A DNA stretch of 64,000 nt from Fuerstiella sp. (GTDB lineage: Bacteria > Planctomycetota > Planctomycetia > Planctomycetales > Planctomycetaceae): assembly GCA_022447225.1 (NCBI GenBank), contig JAKVAZ010000003.1, positions 124,001-188,000 of the forward strand. Direction: 5' to 3'. A model generated the notes under the pieces. That model made no database searches and had not been told where the DNA came from. It worked only from the letters and a program-made list of their open reading frames with translations. The position numbers and the translations under genes are program-made. Shown piece by piece: positions 24,452 through 33,183 of this stretch (its first letter is position 1; each line of letters begins with the position of its first letter).

Positions 24452-27241
24452 CTAAGGTCGATCATCGCTGGCTGTGATTGATTCGGACATGACCAGTGCG
24501 TTTTCGTCCTGCATCTGGTCATAGTGAATTCGGGCATTCACAACGCCGTTCGAGATCGCCTGGGTTGCCTTCAGATTGATTCGGAAAGTCTTCTGTTTCC
24601 CAGGTTGAATTCGTTTGACCGGCTGAAAATGGTATTGGAGTTGCCCATTGTTGAGCTTGGGGTCAGCACGCGGTCCGTCCCTGCCGACACTCACCCCCTG
24701 AACGCCTTCAGGCAGATCAATGATCAGTTGGATGCCGGTTGCATCTGCCGTGCCCCGATTTTCTGCAACGATTTCGAATCCAAATTCAGACCCAACAGAG
24801 ACGGGCCCGTCCAGCCGACTCATTCGACTTCCAATGTTGTGCAGGTCTTCAACTGCTGTGATCGTTCGGGCCGCAGTCTCAAAACCCGCATTTTCAATGA
24901 CTGTTACCAGACTCTCCTGATCACCTGAATCCGCGGCAGTTAGTTCAATTTTCAACGTTTCCTGATCACCCGCCTGAATCCGATCAACATTCCATACCAC
25001 TTCCCGCTGCTGTGGACTGTAAACGCCGTTATGCGACGCACGTTCAAATTTCATGCCTTCGGGAATACGTTCAATGACACGGATTTCGGAAGCATCGAAT
25101 TCCGTTCCGTTATTGAGGATATTTGAATAGACCGCCGAACGACCGACGTAGCGCCGTTGGGGGCCCTGGCGAATGACATGGATCTGCTGCCCCACAACCC
25201 GGACTGTGACCTCTGCGGTGTCTCCCGGGATACCATCTGCAAGCAGTTCAGCGCGAGTCGTAAACTTACCGGGTTCTGCGGCGATCACGTTGAGTATGAT
25301 TTCACGTTCCGTACCAGGTTCGAGAGTATCGATGGAGTATTCCAGATCGTTACCGACAGGATGTCGCAGTCCCGATGGCAGATCGCTTCTCAACACGACA
25401 TCCACGGCAGTTCCATCACCCTCGTTCCGCACCATGTACCGGAGTTGGGTTTCTCCACCGACCCGAACCGGACGCGGCGTCTTGAACTCCAGTTTGAGAT
25501 TTGGAGCGCGTACAAGAGTGCTTGTGGTAAGCTGAGCATTGAAGCGAACAGTTGCAATACTGCGGAGCACACCCTGATCTGTTGGTGTCAGGCGTACAAT
25601 GAGTTCACGTGAATCGCCGGCCTGCAACTGTTCGAATTTCCAGATGAGACTTCGCGTCTCCTTATTGTATTCGGCCGGGGGGTCGGTTGTATCGACGCGT
25701 GCAGCCACAGGCACAGCATCTTCAACGACCACATTTTCAGCAACTGACTTGCCTTCATTGGTTACAACAACCCTGTAATCCATTGGCTGACCAAGTGTTG
25801 CAGAGTCGGGCATCTTTTTGTGAACCGTTAAATGTGGCCGCAGCACGCCGGTTGAAGACGACGTTCGCCGCTGTGATTTCAGGGGAAGTTGAGGAGTCGT
25901 GGTTTGGGGCGGCACCTCGTCGGGCAAACGAATCCTCCGTGAATCAGAATTGCGATCGTCATTCTGTCTTCGAGGCAGAGGAGGGAATTCAGGCGATTCG
26001 TTGGTCAGAGGATCAACAGAGTCAAGTTGGAACGGGGGGGATCCGTCTCCTGCGTCAGGTAACACGGAATCAGCGGGAAAGGATTCATGATCGGACTCTC
26101 GGGCCGGAGGAAGTTCCAGGTCGCTATGAAAGTCGTTTGAGCGTTCCTCCGTCGTGTCAGGAACAGATCGTTGAACGTCCGGCGCTGTCGTTTGATCAAA
26201 GGATGAATTACGGGACGGTAACCGTTTTGAAGACTCCTCCGCAAAAGGCTGAATTGAGTCGTTGTTGTCCGTATCTTCTCCGAACATCAGATCCTCAGCA
26301 GAGCCGTTTGGTGCAGGATAGCCGTTGTCATCATCATGAGTTCGAGGAACCTCGACGGGCAAGGGCGGCAGATCACCTTCGTTGGACTCCGGCGCCGGAG
26401 TTTGTGGTGCGTCGATGTTCAGACCACTGGTCGGGGGGGCCTGGTTGAGCGGTTCGACCGCATCTGTTTCGAACGGTTCGGAAAATGTGGACGCGTCGGA
26501 TGTTTTGTTTGCCTCGCCTGACAGCACTCGACTTCGCGCAGGACCGTCCTGGGGCGACAGAAACAGCAGGGGATTTTTCCGAGCATCCGACAGAGTTTCT
26601 GACGGAGGAGAACCTGTATCTGAGTCGGTAGTTTCTGCGAACGGTTCGGAGATCGGGGGCGGCACGTCGAGGCCGTCGACTTCAAAAGAGGAAACGGTGA
26701 CTTCATTCGAGTCCGTCTGTTTACTTGAATCTGCCGCGTCTTCAATGTCGGGCTCGAATGTAAAATCGAATATATCGGACTGCGTGCTCTGGACCGAATC
26801 AGACTCCTCCGCAAAAGAAGCCGTTTGAGTTGGTCGGGTGTCTGATGGAATAGTCCGGGGATCAGACTTTGCAGTCACAGAATCGACCGCTAAGGGATCT
26901 CGGTTTTCCGTCAGATGGTCTCCGGAAAAACTGTTGTTGACGGAGACGAGTTGGTCGTGATCGTGTTCGTCATGAATTACTTGGTTGGATTCACCAAAAA
27001 CGAGAGGATCAGAGTCTGGTTGCTGGTTTCCCCTCAGGTCGGCAGACAACTGACCCTCCAGTGCTGACTGGCTGGGATCTGCAGTAAGCAGAGTCTCACG
27101 ACCTTCAGTTTGCGAAGTGTCGTTCAACGGATTTGATGCCGTGTCGCCGATCGAAAGACCCTCATGGACTTCCTTAACGACAAGACTTCCAATCGCAATG
27201 ACACCAACAATAGAAATCAGTTTCCAAAGTGAATTCGGCAT
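24452..27241 (-). CDS. DUF11-repeat envelope protein with N-terminal membrane anchor
   Basis: About 929 residues from the ATG at 27241, chosen because AGGGAACGG lies just upstream and the hydrophobic anchor (LISIVGVIAIGSLVV) follows at once. An upstream in-frame ATG at 27319 is possible. Residues about 30-470 are a low-complexity Ser/Asp/Glu/Pro-rich region. The C-terminal half has four DUF11/COG1361-type immunoglobulin-like domains, with motifs such as VVTNEGKSVAENVVVEDAVP, VRNEGDGTAVDVVLRSDLP and VAENRGTADATGIQLIIDLP. Such proteins are usually exported and structural, with a membrane-anchored stalk presenting Ig-like domains. No enzyme motif is present. It is divergently placed from an uncertain 45-codon frame and upstream of no operon partner. 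Confidence 0.85.
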   Translation of the reverse strand: MPNSLWKLISIVGVIAIGSLVVKEVHEGLSIGDTASNPLNDTSQTEGRETLLTADPSQSALEGQLSADLRGNQQPDSDPLVFGESNQVIHDEHDHDQLVSVNNSFSGDHLTENRDPLAVDSVTAKSDPRTIPSDTRPTQTASFAEESDSVQSTQSDIFDFTFEPDIEDAADSSKQTDSNEVTVSSFEVDGLDVPPPISEPFAETTDSDTGSPPSETLSDARKNPLLFLSPQDGPARSRVLSGEANKTSDASTFSEPFETDAVEPLNQAPPTSGLNIDAPQTPAPESNEGDLPPLPVEVPRTHDDDNGYPAPNGSAEDLMFGEDTDNNDSIQPFAEESSKRLPSRNSSFDQTTAPDVQRSVPDTTEERSNDFHSDLELPPARESDHESFPADSVLPDAGDGSPPFQLDSVDPLTNESPEFPPLPRRQNDDRNSDSRRIRLPDEVPPQTTTPQLPLKSQRRTSSSTGVLRPHLTVHKKMPDSATLGQPMDYRVVVTNEGKSVAENVVVEDAVPVAARVDTTDPPAEYNKETRSLIWKFEQLQAGDSRELIVRLTPTDQGVLRSIATVRFNAQLTTSTLVRAPNLKLEFKTPRPVRVGGETQLRYMVRNEGDGTAVDVVLRSDLPSGLRHPVGNDLEYSIDTLEPGTEREIILNVIAAEPGKFTTRAELLADGIPGDTAEVTVRVVGQQIHVIRQGPQRRYVGRSAVYSNILNNGTEFDASEIRVIERIPEGMKFERASHNGVYSPQQREVVWNVDRIQAGDQETLKIELTAADSGDQESLVTVIENAGFETAARTITAVEDLHNIGSRMSRLDGPVSVGSEFGFEIVAENRGTADATGIQLIIDLPEGVQGVSVGRDGPRADPKLNNGQLQYHFQPVKRIQPGKQKTFRINLKATQAISNGVVNARIHYDQMQDENALVMSESITASDDRP

Positions 27242-27484
27242 GGGAATCCGTTCCCTGTAGTGTCGGAGTCTTTCCTGACCCCGATTAGACCAGTCCGTCG
27301 CAGACCTGAATCCGTACACTTAGCAAAACGTCAGAAACGCGCGAAGACAGGATCGGCGTTTTTTGCCGATCCTGGCGTTGGTTGAATCTTCTGTGTTTCT
27401 CAGCGCATTTGGGTCGCGTTCACTGTAACTCAGGTAAAAAGCGGAAACTACGGAGCGGTGGTATATGTCACACAGAACCGAACC

Positions 27485-27622
27485 ATGGTGAGTGGTCAGT
27501 CGAAACGAGCGCGATACGTGGTCGGGGTCGATCTGGGCACTGGGGCGTCTGGAGCACGGATTCGCCTGGGATCAGCAGCAGCGGTCAGTATTCCGTCCAC
27601 TGCCAAGCCGTGGACGGAATGA
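27485..27622 (+). pseudogene. Possible remnant of an actin-fold sugar kinase or ROK-like gene
   Basis: A 45-codon frame starting at an ATG. Residues 11-26 read YVVGVDLGTGASGARI, very like the phosphate-1 loop that opens FGGY kinases, ROK kinases and related ASKHA ATPases. The frame then stops after 20 more residues, within a perfect inverted repeat, and nothing downstream continues the fold in any frame that I could follow. It could be a decayed gene start or chance. Confidence 0.3.
27590..27620. repeat. Perfect 11-bp hairpin
   Basis: ATTCCGTCCAC and GTGGACGGAAT around a 9-nt loop. It ends at the stop codon of the 45-codon frame. No T-tract is attached on the plus side. Confidence 0.5.
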
Positions 27623-27867
27623 CTTCTGAAGCTTGAAGTTGACCACAGGGCAGGGACCCCGTTTACAATCATGCAGCGCCCACGACCCACCGATGACCGA
27701 TTCACAGACGTCGATCGGAATTGGCGTGATGAAGCGATTCGCTGTCTGCGGGAAATCGATGCTGACCGAGGCTGATTTGACTCATGCGAAACGGAGGACA
27801 GACGGACACAGAGACACAGGATGGTTGTCTTGGGCGAGTCACTTCCCGTCGGTCCTGGGATCCGGTA

Positions 27868-27905
27868 GCAGGCCGTGGCGATCAAATTGGATCGCCACGG
27901 CCTGC
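27868..27905 (-). terminator. Very stable 16-bp hairpin after the sigma factor gene
   Basis: GCAGGCCGTGGCGATC and GATCGCCACGGCCTGC are perfect 16-bp arms around AAATTG. It begins about 65 bp past the stop of the minus-strand ECF sigma factor gene. There is no T-run on either side, so it may block exonucleases or readthrough rather than act as a classical intrinsic terminator. Confidence 0.5.
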
Positions 27906-27970
27906 ATAAGTTATGCTGAACTTAGGTCGAAAAATGCAAACCGTCTGCTGAAGTCAGCTGTCCATTGTCT

Positions 27971-28525
27971 TCAGGCGGGCTGCATTGCTGCCAACATTTC
28001 ACGCAGACGGTGTCGCGCTGTGTGCAGCCGTCTCTTGATCGTTCCGACTGGACTGTCAAACACTTCTGCCATGTCCTTCAGTGACTGACCTTCAAAGTAG
28101 AACGCCATCAATGTCTGACGGTCCATCTGACCGAGTTGATCGATTCCCGATCGCAGTTGCTGAGCATCCTCTCGCTGCAGGAGATTGGCTGTGGGACCGG
28201 TGTCTGCTTCCTGCAACTGTTCAAACGTCACTGGTTCACAGGTCCGTTCCGTCGGACGTCTGACGGCGCGATTGATTGCCAGTCTGACAGCGATCCGGCA
28301 TAGCCAGCCTGCGAATGCAGACGGATCCTTCAGCTGAGTCATCTTTCGGTAGGCGCGCAAAAAGACTTCCTGAGTGACCTCGTCTGCTTCTGCCGTATTT
28401 CGCAGTCGCTGTATGACAATTGCGTAGACCCGGGAATAAAATGTTTTGGTAAGTTTGTCGAAGGCGTCCCGGTTTCCTGCCTGGGCACGCAGCACTGTTT
28501 GTATGTTGAATTCCGCAGACATCAT
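27971..28525 (-). CDS. ECF-type RNA polymerase sigma factor
   Basis: 184 residues. Region 2 spans about 12-75, with FYSRVYAIVIQRL, NTAEADEVTQEVFLRAYRKM (the -10 binding helices) and AFAGWLCRIAVRLAINR. Region 4 spans about 122-175, with MAFYFEGQSLKDMAEVFDSPVGTIKRRLHTARHRL (the -35 helix-turn-helix). The linker is short, as in extracytoplasmic function factors. GGAG lies 6 nt before the first of two adjacent ATG codons. No anti-sigma factor gene is adjacent, so the signal is unknown. A nested hairpin lies in the upstream region at 28606-28654. Confidence 0.93.
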   Translation of the reverse strand: MMSAEFNIQTVLRAQAGNRDAFDKLTKTFYSRVYAIVIQRLRNTAEADEVTQEVFLRAYRKMTQLKDPSAFAGWLCRIAVRLAINRAVRRPTERTCEPVTFEQLQEADTGPTANLLQREDAQQLRSGIDQLGQMDRQTLMAFYFEGQSLKDMAEVFDSPVGTIKRRLHTARHRLREMLAAMQPA

Positions 28526-28605
28526 GCCGGACTCCGTATGGGGAGCACTGTGTTGGATTTTGAACCGTAATTCTGACTACTGAGGTGATGTTTTGCAGAC
28601 AGTAC

Positions 28606-28654
28606 GAGACCCGTGAAAGTTGAAGTCATGGCGACTTCAGGTGCCGTTGGTCTC
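28606..28654. repeat. Nested hairpin upstream of the sigma factor gene
   Basis: Outer arms GAGACC (28606-28611) and GGTCTC (28649-28654) enclose a tighter hairpin TGAAGTC/GACTTCA (28621-28639) with loop ATGGC. It lies about 80-130 bp upstream of the sigma factor ATG, where a 5' leader or regulatory RNA could be. Confidence 0.35.
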
Positions 28655-28848
28655 AGTAAGACAAACAATCGCCGTCTGGTTGAGAAGATTTCAGACGACT
28701 TCCGGAGCGCCTCAGGATTCGTCCGGGCAGGACCCGCTGCTTAGCTGTCGGTGACAGAACTGAGCACGTTTCTTAGGGAGTGTGGGGACACCACATATCC
28801 CGATAAGTGAGTCGGCAGAATCAATCCGGGCGGAGGACGCTCCGGGTT

Positions 28849-29019
28849 TCACATCGACCCGCTGCGCAGGCGTTCCCTCCGCCGGTGTGGCGGTTGCCGG
28901 TCTGCAAACTGGACGGGGGCGGCAGGAGGACTGGCCGGCTCGGTCGCACACAGATACGCATCGCTCATGAGAATGTTCTCGACTGAGCTTTTGGCGCTGA
29001 TTGTGTATGAGAGCAGCAT
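28849..29019 (-). CDS. Small hypothetical protein, 56 residues
   Basis: A 56-codon frame, chosen because AAGGAGG stands 7 nt before the ATG at 29019, a near-ideal ribosome-binding site that is rare in this window. The peptide starts MLLSYTISAKSSVENILMSD, contains one cysteine, and has a Pro-rich middle and an Arg-rich end (HRRRERLRSG). No family is recognised. A hairpin GTGGTG/CACCAC lies about 55 bp upstream. It could be a genuine small protein or a leader peptide; the coding case rests mainly on the ribosome-binding site. Confidence 0.35.
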   Translation of the reverse strand: MLLSYTISAKSSVENILMSDAYLCATEPASPPAAPVQFADRQPPHRRRERLRSGSM

Positions 29020-29308
29020 TGTCATGCCTCCTTAAATGTCCTGAATAGCCTTAGCAATTCTGGCTCATTGAGAGGTGGTGCGATTTCTTACACCACGTTC
29101 GTCAAATCAGATGGATATGGCCGGTGAAGGCGCGTGGCCTAACCGACTGTCTGTATCGGTCCTGGTTTTCCGGGATAAAATGATCTGTTCTTACCGGAAG
29201 AAAACTTCGGCTTCCGTTGAGACATCGGTATTTGATAGATGGTTCGCGGAATGTGCCAGAATTCTTTGTTTTTTTTGAGGAATCCGAGAGAACGACCAAA
29301 GCCAGTGT

Positions 29309-29329
29309 AAAAACTCGTACTGATACGAG
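29309..29329 (-). terminator. Intrinsic terminator after the SPOR-like gene
   Basis: CTCGTA and TACGAG are perfect 6-bp arms with a 4-nt loop. In the minus direction the stem is followed by TTTTT. It lies about 135 bp beyond the stop of the minus-strand exported protein gene. Confidence 0.55.
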
Positions 29330-29462
29330 ACTCAAGTCATCCGAATGAGGCCGTGCCGTTCGTCCCGTTGACGCACACGGCTGAGTGCGTCAACACAGAA
29401 CCTCGTTGGAAATTATCCAAACGTGCGGCCGGGCTGCGGGTCAAAACCGACTTGGTGTCCGA

Positions 29463-30539
29463 TTATCTTCGTGCGACACCCAAATTACGCGGTTTGTCAG
29501 CCGGAGTTCGCCCGGGAACTGCCACCGCTCGCGGTGATTCATCAAAGAACCACAGTTTGTCCGGAAGCGGCTTGCTGACGGGGTTCTTTGGAATTGAGAA
29601 CAACTCCGGTGTCAGTTTCGCTTCACCTGTCCGTGGATTTGGTTTGACCTTCGCCCTGAATTCCTGAATCAATTGCCTGACACGGGGATCATCAGGGCTG
29701 CTGAACGATCCAATCGTGACATAGGATTTTCGAGAGTCGTGCAGTACCCAGGCTTCATAGTCTTTTGCATAGCCGTACTTGGTAGCGCGACGCAGGGCTG
29801 TTGCCAGTTCCCAGGCTCTGGTTGCTGATTCATCAGCCTGTCCGAAAATACCGAATCCTGACTTTTTGGAATTCTTCCCTGAGACTTCGACAATTTCGTT
29901 TCCACGAAATGTTGCCACTTTCAGTGTGTACCTGCCTGGATTTTTCAGCAGGGAAAGTTTGCCGTTGTTGGCATTCATCTGGACCAGCTCGGGATTGACT
30001 TTGTCCTTCCCAAGGTCTGAGGGGTCTCGCAGAGGATTTGCTACGAGAAACGCACGTTTGAAAGGCTTTGCGGCCAGCTTATCAACAATGATGGCGCCGG
30101 TATCGGGTTGTTTCAGAAATTCCGGTTGAAACCTGTTCTGAATAATTTTAAGGACCGTCTGGGCAACACGATGTTCGGCTGATGGAAAATTACCTGCCAT
30201 GATCGCGATGCCCTGCTGTCGCTGGATGAACCGACCTTCTTCGCTCAACTGTTCCTTTTGGTGATAAACATATGCCGGAATGCCTTTTCGCCGAAGTTCA
30301 TAGACAATCTGATCAGCCGCGTCTTCTGCTGACATGCCTTTCGCTTGAAGCCCGGTGTCCACGTCACGCAGTGTGGTCACAAGAATCATATACGGACCAT
30401 GGGCCTTATGAAGACGATATCGCTTTCCCTTGACGACTTCGGTTTTGCGTCGCTTTTGAGCTTCCGCCGTCGTTGGAATAAAGAAGGTAATAGCAAAGAC
30501 ACAAGTCAGTATGACTTTCAGGCAAGACATCCGTGTCAC
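29463..30539 (-). CDS. Exported protein with two SPOR-like units
   Basis: 358 residues with a clear signal peptide (about 1-28, LKVILTCVFAITFFIPTTAEAQ). Two stretches have the beta-alpha-beta-beta-alpha-beta feel of SPOR domains. The first is YMILVTTLRD, then AADQIVYELRRKGIPAYVY, then GIAIMAGNFPSAEHRVAQ. The second is YTLKVATFRGN, then ATRAWELATALRRATKYGYAKDYEAWVLHD, then YVTIGSFSSPDDPRVRQLIQEF. SPOR domains bind denuded peptidoglycan in many bacteria. A role at the cell wall is inferred; planctomycete peptidoglycan is thin and the partner is unknown. The C-terminal 50 residues are Pro/Lys-rich. The gene stands alone and ends at an intrinsic terminator. Confidence 0.68.
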   Translation of the reverse strand: MTRMSCLKVILTCVFAITFFIPTTAEAQKRRKTEVVKGKRYRLHKAHGPYMILVTTLRDVDTGLQAKGMSAEDAADQIVYELRRKGIPAYVYHQKEQLSEEGRFIQRQQGIAIMAGNFPSAEHRVAQTVLKIIQNRFQPEFLKQPDTGAIIVDKLAAKPFKRAFLVANPLRDPSDLGKDKVNPELVQMNANNGKLSLLKNPGRYTLKVATFRGNEIVEVSGKNSKKSGFGIFGQADESATRAWELATALRRATKYGYAKDYEAWVLHDSRKSYVTIGSFSSPDDPRVRQLIQEFRAKVKPNPRTGEAKLTPELFSIPKNPVSKPLPDKLWFFDESPRAVAVPGRTPADKPRNLGVARR

Positions 30540-31096
30540 TCCTGATTTCGCCTGACACAGATCGTGTCAGTAAATTGAGGGGCGACGACCGGCTCCCGTT
30601 CAAAGCCGACGTCAGCTGTATTATTTGCACATTAACAGGATGGTGGCCTGCGGGTCCAGATCGGATTGGGACCCGCATCGACTGACGGAAACCTGTTTTC
30701 CCGCAAAATCTGAGTTGGTGATGCAATGCGTGCCTGCTGTGTGTCACTTGTGATTGTGCTCCTGAAAAATGCCGGCAGAAAGAATTATGCAAATCCTGAA
30801 CATTTTTCCCGTCAGTTGTGTAACAAACACCCACAGCGTCCGCCTCTGAGGGGGTGTCGGCGAATCCTCACCGGACTCTGTCGCATTGATTTTAAGGGGC
30901 TGTTCCGCGGCAGGGAGCCGTGATACAGCCGATTCGTAGCCTGGACGAGTTCCCCTGACATCGGTGAGGGAGCAATGTTTTTATTGATGTCTATTGGGTC
31001 AGTACCTCTGCCCAGGTGTTCTTGAAGCTCCCTGATCGGCTTGGTATAGAACCCTTTCAAGCACTGTCTCCCAGGATATACGAGAGGTTGGCTGTG
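30540..31096. other. Intergenic region between divergent genes
   Basis: 557 bp that should carry the promoters of the SPOR-like gene and of the symporter gene. No consensus boxes, RNA genes or stable hairpins stood out, and small open frames have no recognisable content. Confidence 0.4.
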
Positions 31097-32716
31097 ATGT
31101 CTCAATTCAGAATGTTCCTGCCCATGCTGTTGTGTGTTCTGGTCTGTGCAGCACCGAGTCATGCGCAGGACAGTTCCACCACTCTCGAACAGCCGGTGTC
31201 GGCAGAGGCTGAATCGTCCGCCGCTGACGATTCGCAATCAGCCGAAGCGTCGGCGGTCAGTGCCGCAGACGATGCCTCGAACTCTTCAGTTTCCGAAATG
31301 GTTAACGCTCGATTTGGTGTCGTCGTCGAACACATGGCGTTGGTTTTGTTTTGGATTCCCGTGCCCAGTATGCCCATTCCTTTAATCGTGCTGATTTTGT
31401 TACTCGGGTCGATCTTTTTTACGGTCTATCACGGCTGGCTGAATGTCAGAGGCTTTAAACATGCCATCGATGTGACGCGGGGCAGATTCGACAATCCTGA
31501 GGATCCCGGGGAGATTTCACATTTCCAGGCCCTGACGTCTGCATTGAGTGCCACGGTTGGTCTGGGAAATATTGCCGGTGTTGCGGTTGCAATCAAAGCC
31601 GGAGGTCCAGGGGCCGTCATCTGGATGATGATCATCGGACTGTTTGGAATGACTGCCAAATTTCATGAATGCACATTGGCGCAGGTGTACCGCAAAATCA
31701 CACCGGACGGCACGGTTCACGGAGGTCCCATGTACTATCTTGAGATTGGGCTTCAGGAACGTGGTCTTCCCCGGATTTTAGCCAAAGGATTTGCGATTGT
31801 TTTTGCGGTGTTCTGCATCGGTGGTTCTTTTGGTGGCGGCAACATGTTTCAGGCCAATCAGGCGACTTCAGCCGTTCAGGGTCTGCTTGGCAGCTTCGGC
31901 GGCAGTAACTTGATCATCGGTTGCATACTGTCATTCCTGGTGGCACTGGTGGTCATTGGCGGCATCAGGCGGATCGGACAGGTAACGGAGAAGGTTATTC
32001 CGTTGATGTGCGGTGTCTATGTGCTTGCGGGGGGCGTTATTCTTATCATGAACTGGGCACAGCTCCCGGCTGCAGTGAGTCTTATTTTTCGATCCTGCGT
32101 GACGCCGGAGGCGGCTTTTGGAGGATTTGTTGGTGTTCTTGTGCAGGGAATCAAACGCGCCGTGTTTTCTAATGAGGCCGGAGTTGGATCTGCCGCGATC
32201 GCTCATGCCGCAGCAAAGACGGATGAGCCGGTTCGTGAAGGTGTTGTTGCTATGCTGGGTCCATTCATTGACACCGTGGTGATCTGCACCATGACGGCTT
32301 TGGTGGTGATCGTCAGCGGGGCTTATGCTGATCCGTCTGCCGGAGACGGGGTGGAAATGACCCGTTGGGCATTTGCAAATACTCTGAACTGGTTCCCGGT
32401 GATATTGAATGTTTCCGTATTTCTTTTTGCTTACTCCACGATGATCAGCTGGTCGTACTATGGTGAAAAGGCGTGGCAATACATATTCGGGCAGTCACAG
32501 ACTGCGGTGATGAGCTATCGTGTGCTCTTTTTGCTGTTCATTGTGCTGGGTGCAGTTTCAACTCTGCAGAACGTGATTGAATTTTCAGATCTGATGATCC
32601 TGTCTATGGCATTTCCCAACGTAATTGGCGGCATGATTCTGGCTCCACGGGTTAAGGCTTTACTTCAGGACTATTGGACCAGGTATCAGAACGGTGAATT
32701 CAGGACCTATTCCTGA
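31097..32716 (+). CDS. AGCS-family sodium:amino acid symporter with exported N-terminal extension
   Basis: About 539 residues from the ATG at 31097, chosen because GAGAGG lies 9 nt upstream and a signal-peptide-like segment follows (FLPMLLCVLVCAAPSHAQ). Residues about 25-75 are a Ser/Ala/Asp/Glu-rich linker, then the AGCS transporter begins. Signature stretches include TVGLGNIAGVAVAIKAGGPGAV, TAKFHECTLAQVYR, GGPMYYLEIG and FSNEAGVGSAAIAHAAAKTDEPVREG. The family imports alanine or glycine with sodium through the inner membrane; the exact substrate is open. The cleavable leader and acidic linker ahead of the first transporter helix are unusual for the family. No neighbour suggests an operon. 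Confidence 0.93.
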   Translation: MSQFRMFLPMLLCVLVCAAPSHAQDSSTTLEQPVSAEAESSAADDSQSAEASAVSAADDASNSSVSEMVNARFGVVVEHMALVLFWIPVPSMPIPLIVLILLLGSIFFTVYHGWLNVRGFKHAIDVTRGRFDNPEDPGEISHFQALTSALSATVGLGNIAGVAVAIKAGGPGAVIWMMIIGLFGMTAKFHECTLAQVYRKITPDGTVHGGPMYYLEIGLQERGLPRILAKGFAIVFAVFCIGGSFGGGNMFQANQATSAVQGLLGSFGGSNLIIGCILSFLVALVVIGGIRRIGQVTEKVIPLMCGVYVLAGGVILIMNWAQLPAAVSLIFRSCVTPEAAFGGFVGVLVQGIKRAVFSNEAGVGSAAIAHAAAKTDEPVREGVVAMLGPFIDTVVICTMTALVVIVSGAYADPSAGDGVEMTRWAFANTLNWFPVILNVSVFLFAYSTMISWSYYGEKAWQYIFGQSQTAVMSYRVLFLLFIVLGAVSTLQNVIEFSDLMILSMAFPNVIGGMILAPRVKALLQDYWTRYQNGEFRTYS

Positions 32717-33183
32717 GTGCTCAAAACGAGCGGGCCATTGACAATGACTCCTGCGTTTTGCAATCTGACTGTAAGTATAGATTTTTTCGACCGTTATCAT
32801 TGAAGTGATCCTGTGACGGACGGAGCTCACTGGTTGCACCGGATAACGTTGATGCCCGATTCCTGCTTTTGCCGGATTCTATGTCTTCCTGAGTGCTCCC
32901 GGGAAATGCTGTCAAAGATAGCACCTAAAATCATCATCGGGGAACATCGGTCAAACATGATCAACGTCATGGTTGGGCTTCAGCACAGGTTGTTGCTCTG
33001 TCCGGCGGGTCGGCGATGAAGTTCAACGATCTGTTCAGGAGTGCTGAAAACGAATTTGATCGTGTTTTGGTCTCATTATTATCATGGAACAACACGACTT
33101 ATCCCGTCCGGTGTGAATCCACGTAATTCGGTACCTCGAGTGCCGCATGCCAGTGTTCTGCCGCATCAACGTGGAGTTACCCG
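32717..33183. other. Intergenic region before folP
   Basis: 467 bp, nothing recognised. Small open frames overlap in both strands without family features. GGAG about 10 nt before the folP GTG is the only functional element seen. Confidence 0.4.

Larger units (their letters stand above)
27242..27970. other. Intergenic region with two strong hairpins and a gene-start remnant
   Basis: About 730 bp. It contains a 45-codon frame at 27485-27622 that looks like the beginning of an actin-fold kinase, the hairpin 27590-27620 and the 16-bp stem hairpin 27868-27905. Longer open frames here show no family features. Confidence 0.45.
28526..29462. other. Long intergenic region upstream of the sigma factor
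   Basis: 937 bp. It contains a nested hairpin (28606-28654), a small frame with a strong ribosome-binding site (28849-29019), a short inverted repeat GTGGTG/CACCAC (29075-29096) and the terminator at 29309-29329. Other open frames (28712-28951 and 29102-29335 on the minus strand, 29075-29278 on the plus strand) show no family features. Confidence 0.45.
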
